A stretch of 64,000 bases of DNA from JBBBNV01 sp037137075 (GCF_037137075.1 NZ_JBBBNV010000015.1:51120-115119), one strand, 5' to 3'. Numbered from the stretch's first letter, positions 42,462 to 51,446 are shown. The notes: generated by a model not told the origin, from the sequence alone. Translations and numbers: made by a program.

Positions 42462-42797
42462 ATGAAAATATCCGATTTTCAATCCAAGGATGTCATTAAC
42501 ATTGTGGACGGCAAAAAGCTGGGGCATATCAGCGATATTGATTTGGATCTGCGGCATGGCCGGATTGAATCAATCGTCGTTCCGGAGGAGGGACGTTTCT
42601 TCGGGCTGTTCGGCGGTGGAGCGGATGTGATTATTCCTTGGCAGAACATTGTCAAAATCGGGGCGGACGTCATTTTGGTCAAGCTGGATGAAGCCAAGGC
42701 GTTCCGCGACCGTTCAGAGGGGGAGCCGGAGCGGGAATATGAGGCTTCACGCCCACTTCGTGAACGGGATCGGGACCGTAGTTATCGGGACATGTAG
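42462..42797 (+). CDS. ylmC: YlmC/YmxH family sporulation protein
   Basis: A 111-residue PRC-barrel-type protein: MKISDFQSKDVINIVDGKKLGHISDIDLDL, RIESIVVPEEGRFFGLFGG and DVIIPWQNIVKIGADVILVKL are the family pattern. Its tail (EPEREYEASRPLRERDRDRS) is highly charged. In B. subtilis ylmC is near sigG and ylmD. Function is not known beyond sporulation-linked expression. ATG 42462 follows AAAGGAG. Confidence 0.88.
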   Translation: MKISDFQSKDVINIVDGKKLGHISDIDLDLRHGRIESIVVPEEGRFFGLFGGGADVIIPWQNIVKIGADVILVKLDEAKAFRDRSEGEPEREYEASRPLRERDRDRSYRDM

Positions 42798-42934
42798 ACG
42801 GTCTTGTGTTACACTAATACAAAGTCAAAGCTGACAATGCTGAGCCTGGCGGCGTTTCGCTCCTCATTTACCCGTTCAGCGCGCCGGGTGCAAGGCAAGG
42901 TCAGGCTTTGTAGAAGAGGCATGAGGTGGTAAGC

Positions 42935-43768
42935 ATGGAACCGTTTGTGGTATCCGGCGGAGAGGAAGGCCAGCCGGTTTTATTTCATATTCAAGATTGG
43001 GAAGCCCGCATACCGGGTTTGACGGCAGGCTTCTCCTCGCGTCGCGGGGGGGTAGGCGAGGGCAGCTTCGATTCGCTTAATTGTGCCCTGCATGTGGCAG
43101 ACCGCCCGGAGCACGTGGAGCTGAACCGCCGGCGTATTGCAGGGGCCGTCGGGACAACGTTTGAGGCATGGACCTGCGCTGAGCAGGTGCATTCGGCGGA
43201 AGTGGCTGTCGTTACGCTAAAGGACCGGGGCCGGGGCCGATTAAGCCGGGCGGATGCATTTGCGGATACGGACGGGCTAATCACCCGGGAGCGGGGGATT
43301 TGGCTGAACGCTTTTTTTGCGGATTGCGTGCCGCTGTTTTTCGTGGACCCGGTAACCCGGTCAATCGGACTCGCTCATGCAGGCTGGCGCGGGACGGTAC
43401 AGCGCATTGCCGGAAAAACGGTAGAACGAATGCAGGAAGCGTTCGGCGCAAAGCCGGAAACAATACGGGCGGCAATCGGTCCTTCGATAGGCGAATGCTG
43501 CTATGAGGTAGATGAAGCCGTCATACGGGAGGTTCAAGCCGGATTGCCCGATGTGACGGAAGGATGGACGCGGAGAGAGAACGGCAAATTTATGCTTGAT
43601 TTAAAACAAATCAACACACAAATTTTATCAAAAGCAGGAATTTTGCCAGAACACATCGAAATAACGCAGTGGTGCACAAGCTGCAATACGGACTGGTTCT
43701 TCTCTCATCGGAAGGAGAGCGGCCGGACGGGGCGGATGACAGCTTGGATCGGTTTGGATTTGTTCTAA
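42935..43768 (+). CDS. pgeF: Peptidoglycan editing factor PgeF (YlmD, laccase-domain)
   Basis: Purine nucleoside phosphorylase-like/laccase-domain family; PgeF removes non-canonical serine-linked precursors in MurNAc pentapeptide synthesis in E. coli. The 277 residues have GFSSRRGGVGEGSFDSLN, the metal-binding His86 (AEQVHSAEV), Cys131 (ADCVPLFFVD) and His148 (LAHAGWRGT), and a C-terminal DLKQINTQIL with CTSCN. ATG 42935 follows GAGGTGGT. It opens the ylmD-ylmE-sepF-ylmG-ylmH block. Confidence 0.93.
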   Translation: MEPFVVSGGEEGQPVLFHIQDWEARIPGLTAGFSSRRGGVGEGSFDSLNCALHVADRPEHVELNRRRIAGAVGTTFEAWTCAEQVHSAEVAVVTLKDRGRGRLSRADAFADTDGLITRERGIWLNAFFADCVPLFFVDPVTRSIGLAHAGWRGTVQRIAGKTVERMQEAFGAKPETIRAAIGPSIGECCYEVDEAVIREVQAGLPDVTEGWTRRENGKFMLDLKQINTQILSKAGILPEHIEITQWCTSCNTDWFFSHRKESGRTGRMTAWIGLDLF

Positions 43769-43843
43769 GGGTGGCTGTTTCCGGGTGTAGTGCTATGATG
43801 CCGATGGCAGCCGCTTCTGGCGAATTGCTTGGATCAGAGCAGT

Positions 43844-43886
43844 AGGATTCTCTTTTGCCGCAGCCGCTGATTTTCAGTAGAATCCT
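43844..43886. repeat. Inverted repeat upstream of ylmE
   Basis: AGGATTCT and AGAATCCT face each other 27 bases apart, 40 bases before the ylmE start. No T-run. May be an operator or an mRNA hairpin. Confidence 0.4.
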
Positions 43887-43925
43887 GCAAATATGGGATG
43901 GACCGCAGTTGAAAGGAAGATGCAG

Positions 43926-44621
43926 ATGACGACGACACAGCAAGGCTTAGCAGAACGTATCCGTGCTGTAGAACAGCGGATTCAGGCAGCGTGCGATCGC
44001 AGCGGGCGAAGCCGTCAAGACATAAATGTAATCGCCGTAACGAAATATGTATCACTTGACACCGCCAGACAAGCTGTAGAAGAAGGGTGCACTCATGTCG
44101 GGGAGAACCGCTGGCAGGATGCCAAAGAGAAGTGGGAGGCAATCGGCGGTGCAGCCACCTGGCATTTCATCGGGCATCTGCAGACCAACAAGGTTAAGGA
44201 TGTGCTCGGCAAATTTGCTTATATTCATTCTCTGGACCGGATATCGCTGGCTGAGGAGCTGCAAAAGAAGGCGGCGGCTTCAGGAGTAACGGCGAATTGC
44301 TTTATCCAGGTCAATGTGTCCGGAGAGGAAAGCAAATACGGGCTTGCGCCGGACAAGCTGCTTTCGTTTGTTGAAGAAATCAAGACGATGTCGGCCCTGC
44401 GCATTGTCGGTCTGATGACCATGGCGCCTTATGAGGATGCGGAGGCAACGCGCCCGGTATTCAGGGGCTTGCGGGAGCTTCGCGATCGGCTGAACCGCAG
44501 CGGAATGCTTGCATATGAAGTGCCGCATCTGTCAATGGGCATGTCCAATGATTTTGAAATCGCTATCGAAGAAGGGGCGACCTGGGTGCGTCTGGGCTCG
44601 ATTCTAGTCGGTAAGGAATAG
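43926..44621 (+). CDS. ylmE: YggS-family pyridoxal phosphate homeostasis protein (YlmE)
   Basis: PLP-binding barrel protein that buffers pyridoxal phosphate. The 231 residues have INVIAVTKYVS with the PLP-binding Lys40, VGENRWQDAKEKWE, TWHFIGHLQTNKVKDVL, CFIQVNVSGEESKYG, LRIVGLMTMAP and SMGMSNDFEIAIEEGATWVRLG. ATG 43926 with AAAGGAAG 8 bases upstream was chosen over 43920, which is too close. Same order as in B. subtilis between ylmD and sepF. Confidence 0.95.
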   Translation: MTTTQQGLAERIRAVEQRIQAACDRSGRSRQDINVIAVTKYVSLDTARQAVEEGCTHVGENRWQDAKEKWEAIGGAATWHFIGHLQTNKVKDVLGKFAYIHSLDRISLAEELQKKAAASGVTANCFIQVNVSGEESKYGLAPDKLLSFVEEIKTMSALRIVGLMTMAPYEDAEATRPVFRGLRELRDRLNRSGMLAYEVPHLSMGMSNDFEIAIEEGATWVRLGSILVGKE

Positions 44622-44663
44622 GAATATTTTGGGCAAAATGAAATGATGAGATGAGGGATGATG

Positions 44664-45101
44664 ATGGGCGTAGTGAATAAATTTATGAATTTTCTTGGCC
44701 TTCAGGAAGAAGAGGAAATGATCGAGAAAGAAAAAATCGCCGATACTCATGAAGAAATTGAAACCCCGTTCCAAGATACACGTAAACAACAGAAGAGCAA
44801 TATCGTCAGCATCCATTCGCAAAAAAATGTGCGCGTCGTGCTGAGTGAGCCCCGCTCCTACGAGGAAACTCAGGAAATTGCCGACCATCTCCGCTCACGG
44901 CGCCCGGTAGTCGTTAATTTGCAGCGTGTTCGGACGGAACAGGCGGTGCGCATTGTGGATTTCCTGAGCGGTACCGTGTATGCTTTGAATGGGAGCATCT
45001 CCAAGATTGGCCCGAACATTTTCATCTGCACGCCGGACTCGGTGGAGATACAAGGCGCGATTACCGAAATGATGGGCCAGCAGGAGACTGACTACAACTG
45101 A
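44664..45101 (+). CDS. sepF: Cell division protein SepF
   Basis: Membrane-binding divisome protein that aligns FtsZ filaments. Of 145 residues, the N-terminal amphipathic MGVVNKFMNFLGL is the membrane anchor, followed by an acidic linker and the C-terminal SepF domain (VRVVLSEPRSYEETQEIADHLRSRRPVVVNL, then IVDFLSGTVYALNGSISKIGPNIF). Two in-frame ATGs lie just upstream (44658 and 44661); 44664 has the best distance to GAGGG. Confidence 0.95.
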   Translation: MGVVNKFMNFLGLQEEEEMIEKEKIADTHEEIETPFQDTRKQQKSNIVSIHSQKNVRVVLSEPRSYEETQEIADHLRSRRPVVVNLQRVRTEQAVRIVDFLSGTVYALNGSISKIGPNIFICTPDSVEIQGAITEMMGQQETDYN

Positions 45102-45117
45102 TATCGAGGTGAAGGGA

Positions 45118-45396
45118 TTGTCTGGTTTTCAAGGTACGATTTTGAGTTTTGTGGCTGTAGCGCTGGAAATATATTCCTACCTGATGATCGCTTACGTGCT
45201 GCTGTCATGGCTTCCAGGCGCGCGGGACAGCTTTATCGGTCAAATGCTTGCGAGGCTGGTGGAGCCGTACTTGGCGCCGTTTAGGAAGCTTATTCCCCCG
45301 ATTGGCGGAATGATTGATATTTCTCCTATCGTTGCATTTTTTGCCTTTAAGTTTGTCACAATCGGTATTTTGACTGTGCTGGGCTGGATTTTGTAA
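45118..45396 (+). CDS. ylmG: YggT-family membrane protein YlmG
   Basis: A 92-residue membrane protein with two main spans (about 8-30 and 66-91) around the YggT motif LLSWLPGARDSF, MLARLVEPYLAPFRKLIPPIGGMIDISPIVAFF. Family members are needed for correct division or osmotic protection, mechanism unclear. Start TTG 45118 has GAGGTG 6 bases upstream, whereas the GTG at 45109 is too close to it. It follows sepF by 16 bases. Confidence 0.9.
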   Translation: MSGFQGTILSFVAVALEIYSYLMIAYVLLSWLPGARDSFIGQMLARLVEPYLAPFRKLIPPIGGMIDISPIVAFFAFKFVTIGILTVLGWIL

Positions 45397-45407
45397 GGAG
45401 GCATCGG

Positions 45408-46190
45408 GTGGTGAACGACAATCTTTATGCGCATTTTCATCCGGACGAACGGCCGTTTGTGGATAAAGCATCTGATTGGGTGCAGCGTGCGGCCGATCAT
45501 ACGGTGAAGGTGACCGATTTTCTTGACCCGCGCCAGGCTTTTATTTTGGAATCGCTGGTCAACCGCGAGCCGGACGTAAACATCCGGTTTGACGGCGGTT
45601 ACGAGGGGGCTGAACGCAAAAGAGCGGTTATCGTGCCGGATTACCGCGACCCGGAGGACGAAGACATCCATCTGCAGGTGCTTGAAATTTCTTCGGACGA
45701 CACCAGGTTCAGCGAGCTGGAGCACGGGGACTTTCTGGGAGCCCTGCTCGGTCTCGGGATTAAGCGGGACAAAATTGGCGATTTGCACGTGCATTCCAGT
45801 AAATGCCATTGCCTTGTAGCCGGCGAGATGATTGGGTTTGTCGATACGGAATTACGCCACGTCCACCGCGTTCATGTTCTGACGGACATCGTGCCGCTCT
45901 CCCGCCTGGAGGTGGCTAAGGTGTCGCTGGAGGAAATGAGCTTGTCGGTGGCTTCGCTGCGTTTGGACGGCATTGTAAGCGACGTTTGCCGCCTCAGCCG
46001 GGCCAAGGTGCTGGCTCCGATACAGAACGGCCGCTGCAAAGTCAATTGGAAGGTCGTCGAGGACCCGTCAAAGCCGCTTCAGGAAGGTGATGTAGTTTCG
46101 TTTCAGGGCTTCGGAAGGTTTAAAGTGCTGGAAGTGGAGGGCGTGACGAAAAAGGGCCGGATTCGTGTAAAAATTGGCAAATACATTTGA
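45408..46190 (+). CDS. ylmH: S4-domain RNA-binding protein YlmH
   Basis: RNA-binding protein that works in ribosome quality control (YlmH pairs with tRNA and elongates C-terminal tails with RqcH in B. subtilis). The 260 residues have an N-terminal DERPFVDKASDWVQRAADH, central LGALLGLGIKRDKIGDLHV, and a C-terminal S4 domain (about 180-255: MSLSVASLRLDGIVSDVCRLSRAKVLAPIQNGRCKVNWKVV). Start GTG 45408 behind AAGGAGG. Confidence 0.94.
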   Translation: MVNDNLYAHFHPDERPFVDKASDWVQRAADHTVKVTDFLDPRQAFILESLVNREPDVNIRFDGGYEGAERKRAVIVPDYRDPEDEDIHLQVLEISSDDTRFSELEHGDFLGALLGLGIKRDKIGDLHVHSSKCHCLVAGEMIGFVDTELRHVHRVHVLTDIVPLSRLEVAKVSLEEMSLSVASLRLDGIVSDVCRLSRAKVLAPIQNGRCKVNWKVVEDPSKPLQEGDVVSFQGFGRFKVLEVEGVTKKGRIRVKIGKYI

Positions 46191-46227
46191 ACAATGCAGG
46201 AATTCAGGCAAACCTGTCGAATATATG

Positions 46228-46260
46228 TTTTCAAAACCTTGTAAGTAGACGTTTTGAAAA
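46228..46260. repeat. Perfect 10-base inverted repeat before divIVA
   Basis: TTTTCAAAAC at 46228-46237 and GTTTTGAAAA at 46251-46260 with a 13-base loop, five bases before the divIVA ribosome binding site. Could be an operator or an mRNA hairpin that sets divIVA translation. Confidence 0.55.
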
Positions 46261-46277
46261 GCCACAGGAGGTGCATC

Positions 46278-46757
46278 ATGCCGCTTACCCCGCTGGACAT
46301 ACATAATAAAGAATTCAGCCGCAGCTTCCGCGGCTACAACGAGGACGAGGTCAATGAATTTCTGGATCAAATTATTAAGGATTATGAGGCCTTGATAAGG
46401 GAATCCAAGGATTTGCAAAATCAGGTGGAGACGCTGCAAGAGCGTCTGAATCATTTTGCGAACATTGAGGAAACACTGAGCAAGACCATTATTGTCGCCC
46501 AGGAAGCCGCGGATGAGGTGCGGAGCAACGCGAAGAAGGAAGCGCAGCTTATCGTGAAGGAAGCGGAGAAAAATGCGGACCGCATCATTAACGAGTCGCT
46601 CATCAAATCGCGCAAAATTTCACTCGAAATTGAAGAGCTGAAAAAACAGGCCACCATTTACAGAACGCGCTTCAGAACGCTGCTGGAAGCTCAAGTGGAG
46701 CTGCTCAATAATGACAGCTGGGAAACGTTCGCCCAGTTGAATGCGGCTAACGAGTAA
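46278..46757 (+). CDS. divIVA: Cell division initiation protein DivIVA
   Basis: Curvature-sensing coiled-coil protein at poles and septa. Of 159 residues, the N-terminal lipid-binding domain MPLTPLDIHNKEFSRSFRGYNEDEVNEFLDQI is near identical to the family consensus, followed by a long coil (about 30-145). The C-terminus is short. ATG 46278 follows AGGAGGTG with ideal spacing. Last gene of the ylm block before ileS. Confidence 0.97.
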   Translation: MPLTPLDIHNKEFSRSFRGYNEDEVNEFLDQIIKDYEALIRESKDLQNQVETLQERLNHFANIEETLSKTIIVAQEAADEVRSNAKKEAQLIVKEAEKNADRIINESLIKSRKISLEIEELKKQATIYRTRFRTLLEAQVELLNNDSWETFAQLNAANE

Positions 46758-46903
46758 CGGGAATTCAGCCTTTGCCTAATGTGGCTATCGTAGAAGCCGC
46801 CGGAGGGCGGGAGACAGGTTACGCTACATGCTGGAGGAATGCAGGACTCATACATATGTCTTGTAGAACATAGAGAATATTCGCCTGCAGGAAGCGCAGG
46901 AAG

Positions 46904-46932
46904 TTGACTATTTACCGCGCTTGGGCTATACT
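46904..46932 (+). promoter_or_regulatory. Sigma-A promoter of ileS
   Basis: TTGACT at 46904-46909 and TATACT at 46927-46932 with exactly 17 bases between. It is the expected start of the T-box leader. Confidence 0.85.
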
Positions 46933-46950
46933 CGGGCGTAATAAACTGTG

Positions 46951-47207
46951 TAAAGCGATGACTGGGACAAGTAAATCGGGCTTTTGCCGGTGCCAGCGAG
47001 TTAGGGTTTTGGTGCAAGCCTAATCCCGGCCGCCGATTGAATATCACCCAGGAGTGTCTCTTGAACGAGCTGAAGTAGAGAGAACCGGCTGATCCCGTTA
47101 CCGATCGTCAAGCGGAGAAGGCACGGGTGCGGCAGCACACGGCTGCTGAATCCGAACTAGGGTGGTACCGCGTGCACATCTCGTCCCTTGAGGGACGGGA
47201 TTTTTTT
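46951..47207 (+). promoter_or_regulatory. T-box leader (isoleucine) of ileS
   Basis: Leader RNA that senses uncharged tRNA-Ile. The conserved T-box AGGGTGGTACCGCG is at 47159-47172. The specifier codon is read as ATC (47043-47045) within a GAATATCACC context. A terminator hairpin CGTCCCTTGAGGGACG with seven Ts ends at 47207; the antiterminator uses the T-box. Uncharged tRNA-Ile stabilises the antiterminator. Confidence 0.93.
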
Positions 47208-47259
47208 GTTGTGATGCGCTAGAGCAGTGTTACTATGGATGAAGGAGAAGAGATAACGA

Positions 47260-50025
47260 ATGAGTGAAATCGACTATTCCAAAACATTAAATCTGCCTGT
47301 AACGGAGTTTCCGATGCGCGGGAACTTGCCGCAGCGGGAGCCGGATATTCAAAAGGCTTGGCAGGAGCAGGACATTTACGGACAAGTGCAGAAGAGCCGG
47401 GAAGGCAAGCCAAAGTTTATTTTGCATGACGGGCCTCCTTATGCGAATGGGGATATTCATATTGGTCATGCGTTAAACAAAGTATTGAAGGACTTTATTG
47501 TCCGTTTCAAAACGATGCAGGGCTTTGACGCGCCGTATGTCCCGGGCTGGGATACGCACGGCCTGCCGATTGAGCAGGCTATTGCCAACAGCGGCAAGGT
47601 CGATCGCAAAAAAATGAGCGTTTCCGAGTTCCGCGAGTATTGTAAGGAATATGCGCTGAAATGGGTGGAGAAGCAAAAGGGCCAATTCCAGCGGCTTGGC
47701 GTGCGAGGAGATTGGAGCAACCCGTACATTACGCTTCAGCCGGAATATGAAGCCCAGCAAATCCGGGTATTCGGCGACATGGTCAAAAAAGGGTATATTT
47801 ACAAAGGGCTGAAGCCGGTATACTGGTCCCCTTCGTCGGAAAGCGCGCTTGCGGAAGCGGAAATCGAATACCGCGAGAAAACGTCGGCTTCTATCTACGT
47901 GGCCTTCGAGGTTGCCGACGGGAAAGGCAAGCTGCCTGAAGACGCGGCCGTTGTGATTTGGACGACCACACCTTGGACGCTTCCCGCCAACCTGGGAATC
48001 AGCCTGCATCCGGAATATGATTATGCTGTGGTAACTGCGGCTGGCCGCAAATTCGTTGTGGCTCAAGGCTTGCTTGAAGCAGTCGCCAAAGAGATCGGCT
48101 GGAGCGATGTGCAGGTAGTGTCCACGATAAAAGGAGCAGAGCTGGACGGCGTTCTATGCAAGCACCCGTTCTATGACCGCACTTCGCTGGTCATGGCGGG
48201 AGAGCATGTCACGCTGGAAGCAGGAACAGGCTGTGTCCATACGGCTCCGGGACACGGGGAGGATGACTTCCTGATCGGACAGCGCTACAGCTTAGGGGTG
48301 CTTTGCCCTGTGGACGATCAAGGGAAGTTCACTTCCGAAGCGCCGGGCTTTGAAGGGATTTTTTATGATAAAGCGAACAAACTAATTACAGAGAAGCTGG
48401 AAGCATCAGGACATTTGCTGAAGCTAGGTTTTATTAATCACCAGTACGCGCATGACTGGCGGACCAAGAAGCCGGTCATTTACCGGGCTACTGAACAATG
48501 GTTCGCTTCCATTGACAAGTTCCGTGATACGATGCTGGAGCAAATCAGCCAGTTGAACTGGACGCCGCATTGGGGCGAAGTGCGGATGCATAATATGATC
48601 GCGGATCGCGGGGACTGGTGCATTTCCCGCCAGCGGACATGGGGCGTGCCGATTCCGATTTTTTATTGCAAAGGCTGCGGAACCCCGCTTGTAAACGATG
48701 CTACGATTGAGCATGTGGCAGGCATTTTTGAAGAGCATGGCTCCAATGCCTGGTTCGACCGGGAACCGAAGGATTTGCTTCCGGTCGGCACGTCGTGCTC
48801 CTGCGGAAGCGCGGAGTTCCGTAAAGAAACAGATATTATGGATGTCTGGTTTGACTCGGGCTCCAGCCATGCAGGCGTGCTGGAGACCCGTCCGGAGCTG
48901 CAGTGGCCGGCCGATTTGTATTTGGAAGGCTCGGATCAATATCGAGGCTGGTTCAACTCCTCCTTGATTACGGCAACCGCTGTACGCGGGCAAGCGCCGT
49001 ATAAAGGGATTTTGAGCCATGGCTTTACGCTGGATGGCGAAGGCCGGAAGATGTCCAAATCCCTCGGCAATACAATTGATCCAAATCAGGTATGCAATAA
49101 GCTGGGCGCGGATATTTTACGTCTATGGGTTGCTTCCGTGGATTATCAGGCGGACGTGCGCATTTCGGATAATATTTTGACCCAAATTACAGAGGGTTAC
49201 CGAAAAATTCGCAATACCCTGCGTTATTTCTTGGGCAATTTGTCTGATTTCAACCCGGCTGTTGACCGCGTTGAAGCGTCCGCCATGAATGAGCTTGACC
49301 GCTACGCGCTGCTTTGTCTGAACCGTATGACCCAAAAAGTGCTGCAGGCATATGACGCTTATGAATTCCATGTGGTTTATCAAGCGGTGCACCATTTCTG
49401 CGCTGTAGAGATGAGCGCGTTCTACCTGGATATCGTGAAGGATCGCTTGTACGTCAGCCACCCTAATGACAAAGCGCGCCGGGCTGCGCAAACCGTTCTT
49501 TATGATGCGCTGCTGGCGATTGTAAGACTGATGGCTCCAATTGTGCCGCATACAGCCGATGAAGTGTGGGGGCATATTCCGCATACGGGCTTGTCCAGCG
49601 TTCAGCTGGCAGAATTCCCTGTGCCGGATAAGACCCTGGAGGATGAGGCGCTTGAAACGAAGTGGGAGGAATTCATTCTTGTGCGCGATGAGGTGAACAA
49701 AGCGCTAGAGGGTGCCCGCAAAGAAAAGGTTGTCGGCCAGTCGCTGGAATCCTGCCTGCATTTGTACCCGGATGAGGAAACGGCAAGCCTGCTGTCTCAA
49801 ATGGAAGCGCTCGATCAGCTCTTTATTGTATCCAGGGTCGAAGTGTATGCGCCGGGAACGGCACCGGCTCCTTCTGCCTCTGCGCTTAAGGGAGTGGCCG
49901 TTAAGGTTGCGGTGGCTGAAGGCGACAAATGCCAGCGCTGCTGGGTTGTGACTCCGCTGGTGGGCCAAGACGAGGATTATCCGCATATTTGCCCGCGCTG
50001 CGCGGATGTAATGAAGCGGTTGTAA
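47260..50025 (+). CDS. ileS: Isoleucyl-tRNA synthetase
   Basis: Charges tRNA-Ile. The 921-residue class I enzyme has HIGH at 67-70 (DIHIGHALNK), the editing CP1 domain (TTTPWTLPANLGI, TAPGHGEDDF), KMSKSLGNTIDP and the C-terminal zinc motif with CQRCWVV near 892 and CPRC near 911. ATG 47260 follows GAAGGAGAAG. Transcription is governed by the T-box leader. Confidence 0.98.
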   Translation: MSEIDYSKTLNLPVTEFPMRGNLPQREPDIQKAWQEQDIYGQVQKSREGKPKFILHDGPPYANGDIHIGHALNKVLKDFIVRFKTMQGFDAPYVPGWDTHGLPIEQAIANSGKVDRKKMSVSEFREYCKEYALKWVEKQKGQFQRLGVRGDWSNPYITLQPEYEAQQIRVFGDMVKKGYIYKGLKPVYWSPSSESALAEAEIEYREKTSASIYVAFEVADGKGKLPEDAAVVIWTTTPWTLPANLGISLHPEYDYAVVTAAGRKFVVAQGLLEAVAKEIGWSDVQVVSTIKGAELDGVLCKHPFYDRTSLVMAGEHVTLEAGTGCVHTAPGHGEDDFLIGQRYSLGVLCPVDDQGKFTSEAPGFEGIFYDKANKLITEKLEASGHLLKLGFINHQYAHDWRTKKPVIYRATEQWFASIDKFRDTMLEQISQLNWTPHWGEVRMHNMIADRGDWCISRQRTWGVPIPIFYCKGCGTPLVNDATIEHVAGIFEEHGSNAWFDREPKDLLPVGTSCSCGSAEFRKETDIMDVWFDSGSSHAGVLETRPELQWPADLYLEGSDQYRGWFNSSLITATAVRGQAPYKGILSHGFTLDGEGRKMSKSLGNTIDPNQVCNKLGADILRLWVASVDYQADVRISDNILTQITEGYRKIRNTLRYFLGNLSDFNPAVDRVEASAMNELDRYALLCLNRMTQKVLQAYDAYEFHVVYQAVHHFCAVEMSAFYLDIVKDRLYVSHPNDKARRAAQTVLYDALLAIVRLMAPIVPHTADEVWGHIPHTGLSSVQLAEFPVPDKTLEDEALETKWEEFILVRDEVNKALEGARKEKVVGQSLESCLHLYPDEETASLLSQMEALDQLFIVSRVEVYAPGTAPAPSASALKGVAVKVAVAEGDKCQRCWVVTPLVGQDEDYPHICPRCADVMKRL

Positions 50026-50032
50026 TAAAAAG

Positions 50033-50064
50033 CCGGGACAGCGCTGCGAATGCAGCGCTCCCGG
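50033..50064 (-). terminator. Terminator of the YteA-type gene, shared with ileS
   Basis: On the minus strand CCGGGAGCGCTGC pairs with GCAGCGCTGTCCCGG and runs into CTTTTTATT, so it ends the minus-strand gene at 50103. On the plus strand only ATTTG follows; it may still stop ileS transcripts. Confidence 0.82.
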
Positions 50065-50102
50065 AACGATTTGTGTCTTGAGGACAGCCTGGTTGAAGCC
50101 TC

Positions 50103-50825
50103 TTATTCAACCAGGCGATTTGGTTCGAGGAGCGGCTCGCCCTCTTCTTCATCCAAATAGCGCTGGTATTGCTTGTTGCGGATGACGGTGATATTTCCGC
50201 CATAAATATCGGTGGCCAGGAAGCTTTCCAGCGGCTCGACATAACCGTCCAGCTCGCCAGCTTCAATATACATGTCATCATAGCTTTCAATTTGGCGGTC
50301 CTCCGCCATAGCCGGAGAGTCGGAGTTTCCCCAGCTTTCAACGATTTGCCAGGCATCTTCGCCATCGAAGCCGTTGTATTCGTGCTCATCCAGACTCGTT
50401 CGTCCAAAGGGCGGGGATAGAAATTGCTCCTCCACCGGACGGCGCTCGGACACGAACCGATCCGGCACGTGATCGACATGCTCGGCTGCGGTCGGCAGTG
50501 CTTCAAGCCGTTCATATGGAATGGGTTTGCCGGAGACCCTGCAGATGCCATAGGTTCCGCTATCCATGCTTAGCAGGGCTTGATTAATTTGCTCCAAATG
50601 CACTTTGGCATTTTCGTGCAGAGCGATATCTTTCCCCCGTTCATAGGTTTCCGTTGCGACATCGGCGGGGTGGTTATCATAAGCCGACAGCTCGCCGATT
50701 GCATCCCGCTGGGATTCACTTAAGCCGAAATCATCATTTTGTGCAAAATAGTGCTCCAGCTCTGCTTTTTCCTGAAGTAAACGGCTGCGCAAATGCTGCA
50801 GCTGTTCATCCGTCAAATGCGGCAT
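50103..50825 (-). CDS. YteA/YlyA family DksA-like protein, sporulation-associated
   Basis: A 240-residue protein of the TraR/DksA zinc-finger superfamily (B. subtilis YteA and YlyA). The N-terminal coiled coil (LTDEQLQHLRSRLLQEKAELEHYF) is followed by ERGKDIALHENAKVHLEQINQALLSMDSGTYGICRVSGKPIPYERLEALPTA. Only one of the four zinc cysteines remains (Cys95, the others are Ser and His-type). An acidic C-terminal half extends beyond the usual finger. ATG 50825 has AAAGGAG 8 bases upstream; the frame is open further but without a site. It replaces ylyA between ileS and lspA but lies on the opposite strand. Confidence 0.88.
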   Translation of the reverse strand: MPHLTDEQLQHLRSRLLQEKAELEHYFAQNDDFGLSESQRDAIGELSAYDNHPADVATETYERGKDIALHENAKVHLEQINQALLSMDSGTYGICRVSGKPIPYERLEALPTAAEHVDHVPDRFVSERRPVEEQFLSPPFGRTSLDEHEYNGFDGEDAWQIVESWGNSDSPAMAEDRQIESYDDMYIEAGELDGYVEPLESFLATDIYGGNITVIRNKQYQRYLDEEEGEPLLEPNRLVE

Positions 50826-50936
50826 CTCGTTATCTCCTTTCATAGCTGCCCTTTCGTCTCTAGGTTGAGCCGAAAGCGGGAAAACTAACAAGGGAATAAC
50901 TTGCAGCGTCCGGCTCATCATCAAAGGAGGAAACCG

Positions 50937-51446
50937 ATGCGTTTCATATGGTGGTATTACGTTGTGGCGATTGTAATTTTCGCCCTGGATCAAGTAACCA
51001 AATATGTGATTGTAACCAATATGGCTCTGTATGAGAGCAGAGCGGTAATCGGCGAATTTTTCACGATTACTTCTCACCGCAACCGCGGGGCAGCCTTTGG
51101 TATTTTGCAAAATCAGCGCTGGTTTTTTATTGTCATTACGCTCGTTGTGGTCGTCGGTATTGTTTATTATTTAAACCGGTCGGTTCGTGAGAAGAAGCGT
51201 CTGCTTCCGGCGGCTTTAGCCTTGCTGCTTGGCGGGGCGCTGGGCAATTTCATTGACCGGGCGCTGTACGGCGAGGTTGTAGATTTTCTGCAGTTCCGCT
51301 TTCAGTTTTCCTTTTTCGGAACACCGGTAGATTACACGTACCCCATCTTCAATTTGGCGGATTCCGCTATCGTTATCGGGGTCGCGCTCATTTTGCTCGA
51401 TTCCGTCATTGCATGGCGCAAAGAAAAACGTGAGGTAGCATCATGA
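50937..51446 (+). CDS. lspA: Lipoprotein signal peptidase (signal peptidase II)
   Basis: Cleaves signal peptides of lipoproteins such as those at 4.8 and 10.3 kb. The 169 residues form four spans. The catalytic aspartates are in GNFIDRALYGEVVDFL (Asp116) and FNLADSAIVIG (Asp142). ATG 50937 follows AAAGGAGG. The stop overlaps the start of the next gene. Confidence 0.96.
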   Translation: MRFIWWYYVVAIVIFALDQVTKYVIVTNMALYESRAVIGEFFTITSHRNRGAAFGILQNQRWFFIVITLVVVVGIVYYLNRSVREKKRLLPAALALLLGGALGNFIDRALYGEVVDFLQFRFQFSFFGTPVDYTYPIFNLADSAIVIGVALILLDSVIAWRKEKREVAS

